The notes under the pieces: model-generated
What the model saw: only the letters and a program-made list of their open reading frames with translations
Databases searched by the model: none
What the model was told of the DNA's origin: nothing
From: CAZAFL01 sp964484465
Lineage (GTDB): Bacteria > Bacteroidota > Ignavibacteria > UBA10030 > SZUA-254
Length of the DNA: 64,000 nucleotides
Direction of reading: 5' to 3'
NCBI GenBank assembly: GCA_964484465.1
Contig: CAZAFL010000003.1
Span: forward strand, 1-64,000
Part shown: positions 9,454 to 17,975 of the stretch, piece after piece
How the letters are laid out: every line of letters begins with the position of its first letter
Numbering within the stretch: position 1 is the stretch's first letter
Position numbers and translations under genes: made by a program

Positions 9454-10686
9454 ATGCAACTTCGAAAATTATACCGGACAATAGAAACAATTGGTTTTCA
9501 AAAATTTGAAAACGAAGAAGAACTGTTCAAACATGTTCTGAAAGAAATCGTTCAGAATGAAGAGATTGATATCAAGGGAGGAAGATACTGGAAATTTGAT
9601 GCGAAATCGGGGAGTTACGAGCTCGTATACCAGGTCGGCGATATGGAACAGATCAAATCTCATTACCGCATCAGGGTAAAGGACTATCCGATTTTTCTTG
9701 AGCTTCCAAATGTACGAACGGTCATCAGCAGTGAGCAGGACTCGTATCTTCGGGAGCGCGGCATTCTGAAATACTCCGCGACAGGCGTAGGAGATAAAAT
9801 CCAATGGAGAGGAAAAACACTCTACCGCTATGTTCTCGCGTTTAATGCCGACCGCCTTGACGATAATCTTCAGTCCACGCTGAATATCATCAGCACCGCA
9901 TTAAGTTCGGTCCTCCGCAGCAAGAAAATCGAACGGAAGGCACAGCTTCTCGAGCGTGATATCGACAAAGCACGCGAGATACAGCAGAGCATTTTACCGC
10001 AGCACGAGATGCGGTTCCATAATTACGAAATTTACGGCGCGTCAATCCCCGACCGGGTGGTCGGAGGTGATTTCTTCGACTACCTTCAGGCGGAAAACGA
10101 CGATGAGCGCATTGGGGTAGTCATCGGAGACGCCGCAAGCAAAGGATTCTCCGCTGCATCCCAGGCACTGTTTGTCTCAGGTGCGTTGAGAATGGGGTTC
10201 GCTTATCAGACAAAAATCAGTTCGCTTCTTTCACGGCTCAATCAATTACTCAATAAGACTTTTTCTGAAGAACATTTTGTCACATTGTTTTACGGAGAAA
10301 TCACCGATGATAAAAACGGACTGGTCATCTTTGCAAACTGCGGACATAACAACCCTCTTCTTTTCCGGGCAGGTACGAATAAAGTCGATTATCTCGAAGC
10401 GACCGGACAGATTCTCGGACCGTTTCCTCGTGAGATATTCAAAACCGACAGCATCCTGATGGATAAAGGAGATATTTTGTTGCTGTACACGGACGGAATT
10501 TCCGAGGCGACGAACGAACAGGGAGATTTTTTCGGGGAAGACCGGATCGCCAGACACCTGTTCGAAAGCCGGTCGCAGACGTCAAAATACATAACGCAGA
10601 CGGTTCTGGACGACGTGCAAAAATTTAACAGTTCGGGCACACAATCGGATGACAAAACAATTGTCACAATTAAGCGCATGCAGTGA
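9454..10686 (+). CDS. PP2C-type (SpoIIE/RsbU) serine phosphatase with N-terminal GAF-like region
   Basis: Residues about 165-410 form a SpoIIE phosphatase. The linker helix REIQQSILPQ is followed by VVGGDFFDYL (about 202-211), IGDAASKGFSAA (about 225), FANCGHNNPLLF and LLLYTDGISEATN (about 343). The metal-binding Asp residues expected in PP2C enzymes are present. The first 150 residues look like a divergent GAF-type sensor domain. Relatives dephosphorylate anti-sigma-factor antagonists in partner-switching systems, but no such partner gene is nearby. It ends 26 bases before the HerA-like gene, so the two are probably cotranscribed. Confidence 0.9.
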   Translation: MQLRKLYRTIETIGFQKFENEEELFKHVLKEIVQNEEIDIKGGRYWKFDAKSGSYELVYQVGDMEQIKSHYRIRVKDYPIFLELPNVRTVISSEQDSYLRERGILKYSATGVGDKIQWRGKTLYRYVLAFNADRLDDNLQSTLNIISTALSSVLRSKKIERKAQLLERDIDKAREIQQSILPQHEMRFHNYEIYGASIPDRVVGGDFFDYLQAENDDERIGVVIGDAASKGFSAASQALFVSGALRMGFAYQTKISSLLSRLNQLLNKTFSEEHFVTLFYGEITDDKNGLVIFANCGHNNPLLFRAGTNKVDYLEATGQILGPFPREIFKTDSILMDKGDILLLYTDGISEATNEQGDFFGEDRIARHLFESRSQTSKYITQTVLDDVQKFNSSGTQSDDKTIVTIKRMQ

Positions 10687-10712
10687 ATTTTTTATAGGAG
10701 GAAATGTACTGT

Positions 10713-12278
10713 ATGGAAAAAACGAAAACAATAGGGTCAATTTACGGTATTAACAATAATATCATTTCTATAGTATTGAACGATGCATCCCATTCCGACA
10801 ACGGCTCTCAAAAAATCCTGCTGAATTCTTATATCATGATGCCTGAAGAAGACCGGTCGGTGATCGGGACAGTCACTGCGTTGCGAGGGGATAATGCTCT
10901 TTCAGCTTCTGCCAAGCGAACAATGGAAGCGCAGCTCATCGGTACGGTTCGTAACGGAAAATTCGAGCGCGGTATTTCGACCTCGCCCCGGCTCGGCGGC
11001 GCTGTTTACTCGGCCGATATCAACGACCTCAAAACCATTTTTTCTTCCTACAGAGAGAGCGATTTCTCGATAGGAGATGTTTCTCTCATTGAAAATGAGC
11101 GGATGTACCTCGATCCGAACAAATTTTTCGCAAAACACGTCGCTCTCTTCGGCTCAACCGGATGCGGAAAATCCTGTACGACCGCATCGATCCTCCAAAA
11201 AATCGAACGGCTCGAAAATACCCATGTCATCCTCCTCGACCTCCATGGAGAATATGAGCACGCGTTCAAAGACACTGGAAATATCATAAAAATTACCGAG
11301 CTCGAACTTCCCTACTGGTTAATGAATTTCGACGAGCTCGTCGAAACGTTCATCGACGAGAACGAGCCATCAGCAACCAACCAGATGATGGTGATGAAGG
11401 AAGCTGTGCTCGACTCAAAGCGCGGAAAAAACATGCAGTTGAAGGATTATATCACCATCGATACGCCGTTGTATTTCGATTTTCTCGATGTCCGCGGAAG
11501 GATGCAATCTCTCGACACGGAACGAACACTCGCAGGTAAAGAAGGTCCGTTTTACGGCCAGTTCACACGCTACCTTGTCAGGCTTAACAGCAAACTGGAA
11601 GACAAACGGTACGAATTTCTCTTCAAGCCGAAAACGTACAAAAGCTCAGACACGTTACCGTCGCTCCTCACAAAATTGTTTGCGCTCGACAGCGGGAAAC
11701 GGGTGACTGTCCTCGACCTGAGCCGCGTTCCTTTCGACGTGATTAATGTTCTCGTTTCTCTTCTCGGAAGAATTATTTTTGATTTCAATTTATGGAACAA
11801 GAATCGCCAGGATTTCCCGGTGCTGATTGTCTTCGAGGAGGCACACACCTACCTTTCAACGACAGGGAGAAGCCATGCCGCGAGAAAAACCGTCGAACGA
11901 ATCGCGAAAGAAGGAAGAAAATATGGCGTAAGCTGTATGATTGTGAGCCAGCGACCGGCGGAAATATCCGAGACAATTACATCACAATGTAATAATTTTC
12001 TCGCGATGCGTCTGTTGAATCCCCACGACCAGCAGTATGTCCGGAAGCTCGTGCCTGATACGCTGTCAAATATGATCGACATCCTGCCGACACTTCGTCA
12101 GGGAGAAGCCTTCATGATCGGTGACGCGGTCGCCATACCGACAAGGGTGATGATCGATATGCCTTCGCCTCCACCGGCAAGCGGAGATATTAAGTTTTTT
12201 GGAAAATGGCAAAAGAAAGACGCCGACACTAATGTTACCGACGTCGTTAACAACTGGTGGAAGCAAACGAGAACCTGA
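10713..12278 (+). CDS. HerA-like FtsK-superfamily ATPase (DUF87)
   Basis: This 521-residue ATPase has Walker A GSTGCGKS at 147-154, a LDLHGEYEHAF block after it, and Walker B LIVFEEAHTYLS at about 371-382. The sensor region reads VSQRPAEISETITSQCNNF, and the end has the typical HerA tail. HerA proteins are hexameric DNA-pumping ATPases used in end resection or, with nuclease or SIR2 partners, in phage defence. No NurA, SIR2 or nuclease gene is next to it. AGGAGG lies 11 bases upstream of the ATG at 10713; an earlier ATG at 10704 would leave only 2 bases of spacing. Confidence 0.88.
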   Translation: MEKTKTIGSIYGINNNIISIVLNDASHSDNGSQKILLNSYIMMPEEDRSVIGTVTALRGDNALSASAKRTMEAQLIGTVRNGKFERGISTSPRLGGAVYSADINDLKTIFSSYRESDFSIGDVSLIENERMYLDPNKFFAKHVALFGSTGCGKSCTTASILQKIERLENTHVILLDLHGEYEHAFKDTGNIIKITELELPYWLMNFDELVETFIDENEPSATNQMMVMKEAVLDSKRGKNMQLKDYITIDTPLYFDFLDVRGRMQSLDTERTLAGKEGPFYGQFTRYLVRLNSKLEDKRYEFLFKPKTYKSSDTLPSLLTKLFALDSGKRVTVLDLSRVPFDVINVLVSLLGRIIFDFNLWNKNRQDFPVLIVFEEAHTYLSTTGRSHAARKTVERIAKEGRKYGVSCMIVSQRPAEISETITSQCNNFLAMRLLNPHDQQYVRKLVPDTLSNMIDILPTLRQGEAFMIGDAVAIPTRVMIDMPSPPPASGDIKFFGKWQKKDADTNVTDVVNNWWKQTRT

Positions 12279-12300
12279 ATTCTGCAACACGCTAAAATTA

Positions 12301-12336
12301 AAAAGCCGGCTCTCCTTTTGGGAACCGGCTTTTTTG
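12301..12336. terminator. bidirectional rho-independent terminator
   Basis: Arms AAAAGCCGG (12301-12309) and CCGGCTTTT (12325-12333) form a perfect stem flanked by an A-run and a T-run. It lies between the HerA-like gene and the convergent large T9SS gene and could serve both. Confidence 0.85.
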
Positions 12337-12353
12337 TATATCCCGGACTCCTT

Positions 12354-15300
12354 TTACTTAATCAACAACATTTTCTTCACACTCGTAAACGGTGTTCCGG
12401 ACAGGTTTCCGTCTTCGTCTGTTACGGGCTGGGCAACGAGTCTGTAGAAATACACTCCTGAAGAGAGATTTCCCGCATCAAATGCAATTTCCGTCCACCC
12501 TTCCTCCATCATTTCATGATCCTTTAACGTTGCAACTTCCTGCCCCAACAAGTTATACACTTTCATGGTAATGATTGCCGGATTCGGTAGTTCAAACCGT
12601 ATCTTCGTAGAAGGATTAAACGGATTCGGATAATTCTGATGCAGCATGTAGCTCACCGGCGTCATATCACCGACCACCTCCGGTGCGATATGATTCACTG
12701 GAGCAATACCGGGCGTCGGATGCAGGAATGGAACATCAATCAGGCGCCGTACCCCGGTTAAGCTCGTTTTTGCCGCGAACGAGTTCGTATCGATGACATT
12801 GCTGCTAAATGCAGAGTCGATACTTCGGATAACATCGTACACTTCTGCGGGTGTTAGTGTGTCCCCTCCTTTTGTCGTATCGAGCAGGCACGAGATAACA
12901 AGGTCTGCTTTGCTGATAATTGTGTCGATTGTTTGTCCGTTGAGTAAATTCCCAGGCTGCGAGTTATCGTTGAACGTCAGCTCACCCAAACCATTCGGAA
13001 ATTTGTTAAAGGCGCTTGCCGCGACATTCAATTTCAACGCTGTGAGTTCGCCAAGAAGTTTGTTATTATGCTTGTCAGGGGACAGGCCTTCCTGTTGACG
13101 GTCTATCAAATGACCATTCCCGCTAACGCCGTTGTAGAAATCCAAGCATCTTGGGTCAAGTCCGTGGTATCGCACTCCAAAGGAAGAGACCTTCACCAGA
13201 GTTTTCATAACATCGGCGTATTTCTTATGGATCACCGAATGTGCGCCATTGATTCCCTGCGGTACACCGACGATCATACCTGTCGGGAAGGCAACGCCCA
13301 GACCCTGACCAAATCCTTTCGGGAAAAGCTCCTCACCCACATTGTGGAGGTTTGGTAATGGCAGGCGAGGGGCATTCAATTTATAGCCGGTGTCTGGAAT
13401 ACGGACAGTTATTGTCTTTGTCCCAACCGTCCAAGCGACGGAGGTTCTTAGTTTCATACCTTTCGCACCAATACCCTCGACCTGAAATGTATCGCCGCTA
13501 TCAATTGCAGCAGTGTACTGAACCGAACTCTGGCCTGTCCAGGAGAGAAGGGTATCTGCTTTTGCCTTGCCCGTGCTCAATCTTGCATCTGTCAACATCG
13601 AGAATTTAAGGGTGAAACCCTGTGAATTCTTCGGCGCGACGATGTTGAACTTAAACTCCACCTTATTGGCTTTTCGTCGAACAGCTTTGCGCTTAAGGCT
13701 CTGGTCCAAAGCGTTTGCCCAGTCTTCGTACTTGCCTGTGCGGTACATCTGACCGAACGCCGGTGCTGCATTGATGAAATCAAGTGTTTTATTTTGTCCA
13801 TCCGTGACAAGCACATTCCAGGAATTCATTGATGTATAGGTCGGTCCGGGGTCCATTATACCAAGATGGACCCATCCACTGCTGTCAGCCTCGACGCCAA
13901 AATACAGCCCATCTATAAGTCCCGGCACAGTGAGTGAATCGCCGTCATTACTCGCGACGAGAGGACCGTCAGCAGCTGATTTGTGAAGTTCAAGATGCCA
14001 GCTCTTTAGTGTCCTATCGCCGGTCGTGGTAAAATCTCCATCATTGTCGACAAACTTCCTGACAGTTATTGAATTGGGATGAAAGTTGCCAAAGTTGAAT
14101 CCGGAATCCAGCACTGCCGCACCGACAGTTACGATGTATGCACGAGGACCGGCGCCCGGTCCGAACGTTGACAATGTTACTCCAGGATCACCTATTCTTG
14201 GAACTGTTTGTATCCATCCAACCTGTAAGCTTTCTTCGACGGTATATGTATCGGCGGCGATGCCGGTGAACGAATAATGTCCGCCTCCGCTTGTCACAGT
14301 TCTCGCCTGCAGAATACCGCCTTTGTAGAGCTTGATAACCCATCCGTCGATCGCGTTATTTCCGGTAACCAAGCTGTCGTTTTCCACATCATTATATTTC
14401 GTTCCGCTAATGACATACTGGAAATTCCCGAAATCGTTGCCGGTGGAATTCTGACCGGATGAAAGTGGAATATTGTATGATGCGGGGCTAGTGGTTTGCG
14501 TCCATCCGGTTTGCTGCGTTTCACTCACGGTATAAATTCCCGCAGGTAAGCTGGTAAAGGAATACTGGCCATTAATGTCGGTTTGCGTCGTACCGTTTAC
14601 AGTTCCAGTCAATTGAATCGTCCATCCCTGCAATACCGGTTCACTATTATTGACGCCATTTGCATTCAGGTCGTTAAACTTCAAACCTGAAATTGAAGCA
14701 GTGCCAGGAGCAATTCCTGTCCCGATCGCTCTGATGAGCCATGCGGAATAGGCCGGTTTCCAGTTCAGGGTATTGCCGGCATCGCCGGAATAGAGGCTGC
14801 GGCTCTGGTCCCCGGAAAAATCCGCACCCTGAGGATATGGTAAACCTGTGTACGTTATACTTACCCAGAAATCACTCCCATTATACATAGAAGGAGCATT
14901 CACCAACGGCAGCGACATGTATTCTCCTGAAGAACTAGAGGCAACATAATCGCTTCCCCCAAGTTTCTCGCTATACAGAAGGGCACCGGGTGTATTGTTA
15001 TCGGCACCCTTACCCCAAACACGAACGAGCAATGAATCACTGCTTCCCATATTATTGATAAAGGCATCAACTTGCGTTAACTGGAGAGTTTGTGCGGGAG
15101 TAAATCGAACCGCTGCTGTAAATGAAGAGGCATTTCCGAATCCGACGTCGCCTTTTGAAGGATTCGTATTACCATCGTCATACAGTAAAGAAACTATTCC
15201 TCCCGGATATACGCGGGAGTGTCCCGTGGTAGTATTATTTGCTCCGTTGCCGTCTCCGATGGCACTCACTGTCGCTGAAATATTATGAGACCCCAAAACA

Positions 15301-17807
15301 CTCGTCGAGTAATGCAGTCTTGCGGACTGTGACTGCTGTGAATTCACCGGACCACCGGAATATGGCGTTTGTGATGATCCGGAGACATTCCAATTAATCG
15401 AATAAGAAACAGAGCTTTGTCCAAGGTTACCGACCAGCACATCAACAGAATCATTATACACCGTTGTAGTTTTCGAAGAATGATTCAAAGGGATACTCAC
15501 CTGATGAACCGCCGTTGTCGAGATAGCACCTTTACGTGTCCATCGTTCGAGGGCAATATTCCCTGTGCTTTTCATGTCTAACTGATCCGCCTGGAGCTCC
15601 GGTTGCTCATTCGATGGGAAGATGAATTTGGTTTTGGGACTGATAATAAGCGGCGGAACCGAAGGCGTCAATGACCCAAGAGACAGGTCTACGGGTAGAA
15701 CATCATTCAAATACTGCAACATAACGTCGTCCACGCGGATGGTATTACCTGCTGCCGAATAATCATGGAAAGCTATATAATAGAGAGAGTCAGTATTTAC
15801 GCTGAAATCCTGCTGAACATATTCAAAGGCTGTGTTGGTGTTAAAGGCTCTGCTGTTGATGATCTGAGACGAGCTAACAGGTGGGCTGAAACCGACAGTC
15901 ACGTCTAAACTATCTATGCCTTGTGGGCTTGCATTAATGAATGTTCGATCCCACCAGCTCAATCGGTAAATCTTATTATGTTTAAGCGTAATAGGTCCAA
16001 AATAAAGCCAATCATTTGCCTTACCGCTTGCAATCGAGCCTGTTCCGTCTTTTGCCGAACCGGGAGTCGAGTGGACTACACTGACATCACGCAGCCACGT
16101 GAAATTTCCGTTCGAGTTTACTACCCCCCAGCATGGAGGTGGAAACGTAGTGGTAGTAAAATCCTGGAACATTAACGTTGCTCCTGGGGCTATTCCCTGA
16201 ACGCCAAAGTCAATTTTATCCTGACTATTCCCAGGACTGACAGCAACGGTGTATGCTCCTAGACAAGATGGCAGCGAAAGTGGAATTGTCTGAACCCAGC
16301 CGGTTTCAAGACTTTCACTTACAGTGTAGGTGCCGGACGTCAGCGAGGTCATCGAATACATTCCGTTGACGTCTGTGTAAATGGAGTCGTTTGAAGGTCC
16401 GTACGCACGCACCCGCCAGCCCGACAAACCCGGCTCGCCAATATCCTTGACCCTGTTCCCATTGAGATCGTTAAACACCGTCCCATTTATGGAGTTACCC
16501 GGTAAGGGTGTTAAATATATATCCAGATTTTGGGTATTATTAAGAACAAAAGTTAGTGTTGTGTCCTTTGGAAAATGCTGAGCCGACCTGAGATGGACCG
16601 TAGGGGATAATGTCGGATCATCGGTAAAATAATTCAATGCATAACTTCCGCTGACATTGAGAGAATCCAAATTTTCTGTCGTGGTTATTGTAGCCGAAAG
16701 CGGGGTGCTGTTAACTCCATCCCGCACTGTCCCCTGTATAGTCGTCGTTGAAGCTCCAACATAATGATAAATCATACCGGGCCAATTGCTCCCGAAGGAA
16801 TTCGTGCTTCCGGCAAGCCAGACGTCATTCGGCGCAAGCGGGTTAAGTTTGAGATTCCATGAAACGAATCCGGAATATCCTCCTGAAAGATCGATCTTAA
16901 TGCCATTCTGAAAATGCTGGTATGTCATTCCTCCATCTGTCGTCCGGTCGATTCCATAACCAGAGCTGGAGAACCTTCCGGTGTACAATGTTTCCGGATG
17001 CACTGGATCTATAACTAACGACCAAAGAGCTGTGTCTTTCAGAATTGCAGCGTAAAACCACGTACTTCCCCCGTCAGTTGTTTTAATTAATCCGCAATTA
17101 GTTTCAGGAGGATTATCGGAAAACACGTTCGCATACCCGATAAGAGGATGAACGGGGTTAAAAACGATTTTAGGGACTTCACTCGTGTGAGCGTTAAATA
17201 CCTGAGTCCAGTGAACACCGGCGTCGTTGCTTTTTGATATCGTACCGCCTCCAGATCCCACAAGAATGACGTTCCCGCTGTCCGGTCTCACAACAACACC
17301 GCACAACCAATCTCCGGATGTGTATTGCGCTGTCCATGTTTCTCCCCTGTTTGTACTGCGATACACAGTTCCGTCGCCATAATTCCCTGCATACATCGTA
17401 TCAGGATGTTGTTTATCGTAGTCGATACTCTCACCATCAATCCCGTAATTTGCAATGACCTGGTACCAGCTTTGCCCGCCGTTCACGGTTTTCCACATTC
17501 CGCCAAGATCACGGAGAATAAACATTGTAAGCGTATCGTTAGGATGGATGAAGATATTCCTCATTCCCCTGAATGGGCCGGGGACAGGAGTCAATTGAGT
17601 CCAGGTTTTTCCCTTATCATGTGAAACATTCAATACACCGGTTCGGTCCTCGGCGTAAATCGTATTCGGATTATAGGGATTGATTGCGACATTATAACCG
17701 ACACTTTGAAAGCGCGCCCGCCAATAGGAATTTTGTGCGATAAGGGATGTTGTGATCCCCAGGGAAAGAGTGACGAATAAACAAAAGAACGATAAAAATC
17801 GCTTCAT
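12354..17807 (-). CDS. giant multidomain T9SS-secreted protein
   Basis: This 1817-residue protein is probably exported to the surface by the type IX system. The start at 17807 has AGGGG seven bases upstream and yields a signal peptide (MKRFLSFFCLFVTLSLG...). Order, with rough positions: Asp-box propeller 30-370; carboxypeptidase-regulatory-like domain 375-455; SdrD-like Cna-B repeat 456-545 (FNDLNGNRVKDIGEPGLSGW); choice-of-anchor-J-like domain 547-695; CARDB-like and beta-sandwich regions; two further SdrD-like repeats at about 1050-1230; an undescribed module at about 1245-1710; and a sorting tail beginning NYPNPFNPSTKIRFELP. The propeller is paralogous to the next gene and the 1245-1710 module to the protein at 54688-57546. 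Probably an adhesin or matrix protein. Confidence 0.9.
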   Translation of the reverse strand: MKRFLSFFCLFVTLSLGITTSLIAQNSYWRARFQSVGYNVAINPYNPNTIYAEDRTGVLNVSHDKGKTWTQLTPVPGPFRGMRNIFIHPNDTLTMFILRDLGGMWKTVNGGQSWYQVIANYGIDGESIDYDKQHPDTMYAGNYGDGTVYRSTNRGETWTAQYTSGDWLCGVVVRPDSGNVILVGSGGGTISKSNDAGVHWTQVFNAHTSEVPKIVFNPVHPLIGYANVFSDNPPETNCGLIKTTDGGSTWFYAAILKDTALWSLVIDPVHPETLYTGRFSSSGYGIDRTTDGGMTYQHFQNGIKIDLSGGYSGFVSWNLKLNPLAPNDVWLAGSTNSFGSNWPGMIYHYVGASTTTIQGTVRDGVNSTPLSATITTTENLDSLNVSGSYALNYFTDDPTLSPTVHLRSAQHFPKDTTLTFVLNNTQNLDIYLTPLPGNSINGTVFNDLNGNRVKDIGEPGLSGWRVRAYGPSNDSIYTDVNGMYSMTSLTSGTYTVSESLETGWVQTIPLSLPSCLGAYTVAVSPGNSQDKIDFGVQGIAPGATLMFQDFTTTTFPPPCWGVVNSNGNFTWLRDVSVVHSTPGSAKDGTGSIASGKANDWLYFGPITLKHNKIYRLSWWDRTFINASPQGIDSLDVTVGFSPPVSSSQIINSRAFNTNTAFEYVQQDFSVNTDSLYYIAFHDYSAAGNTIRVDDVMLQYLNDVLPVDLSLGSLTPSVPPLIISPKTKFIFPSNEQPELQADQLDMKSTGNIALERWTRKGAISTTAVHQVSIPLNHSSKTTTVYNDSVDVLVGNLGQSSVSYSINWNVSGSSQTPYSGGPVNSQQSQSARLHYSTSVLGSHNISATVSAIGDGNGANNTTTGHSRVYPGGIVSLLYDDGNTNPSKGDVGFGNASSFTAAVRFTPAQTLQLTQVDAFINNMGSSDSLLVRVWGKGADNNTPGALLYSEKLGGSDYVASSSSGEYMSLPLVNAPSMYNGSDFWVSITYTGLPYPQGADFSGDQSRSLYSGDAGNTLNWKPAYSAWLIRAIGTGIAPGTASISGLKFNDLNANGVNNSEPVLQGWTIQLTGTVNGTTQTDINGQYSFTSLPAGIYTVSETQQTGWTQTTSPASYNIPLSSGQNSTGNDFGNFQYVISGTKYNDVENDSLVTGNNAIDGWVIKLYKGGILQARTVTSGGGHYSFTGIAADTYTVEESLQVGWIQTVPRIGDPGVTLSTFGPGAGPRAYIVTVGAAVLDSGFNFGNFHPNSITVRKFVDNDGDFTTTGDRTLKSWHLELHKSAADGPLVASNDGDSLTVPGLIDGLYFGVEADSSGWVHLGIMDPGPTYTSMNSWNVLVTDGQNKTLDFINAAPAFGQMYRTGKYEDWANALDQSLKRKAVRRKANKVEFKFNIVAPKNSQGFTLKFSMLTDARLSTGKAKADTLLSWTGQSSVQYTAAIDSGDTFQVEGIGAKGMKLRTSVAWTVGTKTITVRIPDTGYKLNAPRLPLPNLHNVGEELFPKGFGQGLGVAFPTGMIVGVPQGINGAHSVIHKKYADVMKTLVKVSSFGVRYHGLDPRCLDFYNGVSGNGHLIDRQQEGLSPDKHNNKLLGELTALKLNVAASAFNKFPNGLGELTFNDNSQPGNLLNGQTIDTIISKADLVISCLLDTTKGGDTLTPAEVYDVIRSIDSAFSSNVIDTNSFAAKTSLTGVRRLIDVPFLHPTPGIAPVNHIAPEVVGDMTPVSYMLHQNYPNPFNPSTKIRFELPNPAIITMKVYNLLGQEVATLKDHEMMEEGWTEIAFDAGNLSSGVYFYRLVAQPVTDEDGNLSGTPFTSVKKMLLIK

Positions 17808-17975
17808 GATACGCCCCTTAAATGTTAAGAAGAACTTGTGATGGTGACCGATCCGTAACCCCAAGCAACAAATAGGTAAGTCATTTCTATTTAAAGAAAG
17901 GATAGATGAAAGTCAAGGAAAATATTGGAAAATGAGGAAGGAATAGAATCAAACAGGCTCATGACCGGAAAGGAT

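Noticed and set aside
10713..12278. HerA-like gene as part of an anti-phage defence island
   Set aside because: No nuclease, SIR2 or other defence partner is adjacent; the neighbour is a SpoIIE-type phosphatase and no mobile-element marks are seen.
12793..13609. Plus-strand open frames within the large T9SS gene
   Set aside because: They are shadows of the minus-strand coding frame, without ribosome binding sites or recognisable domains.
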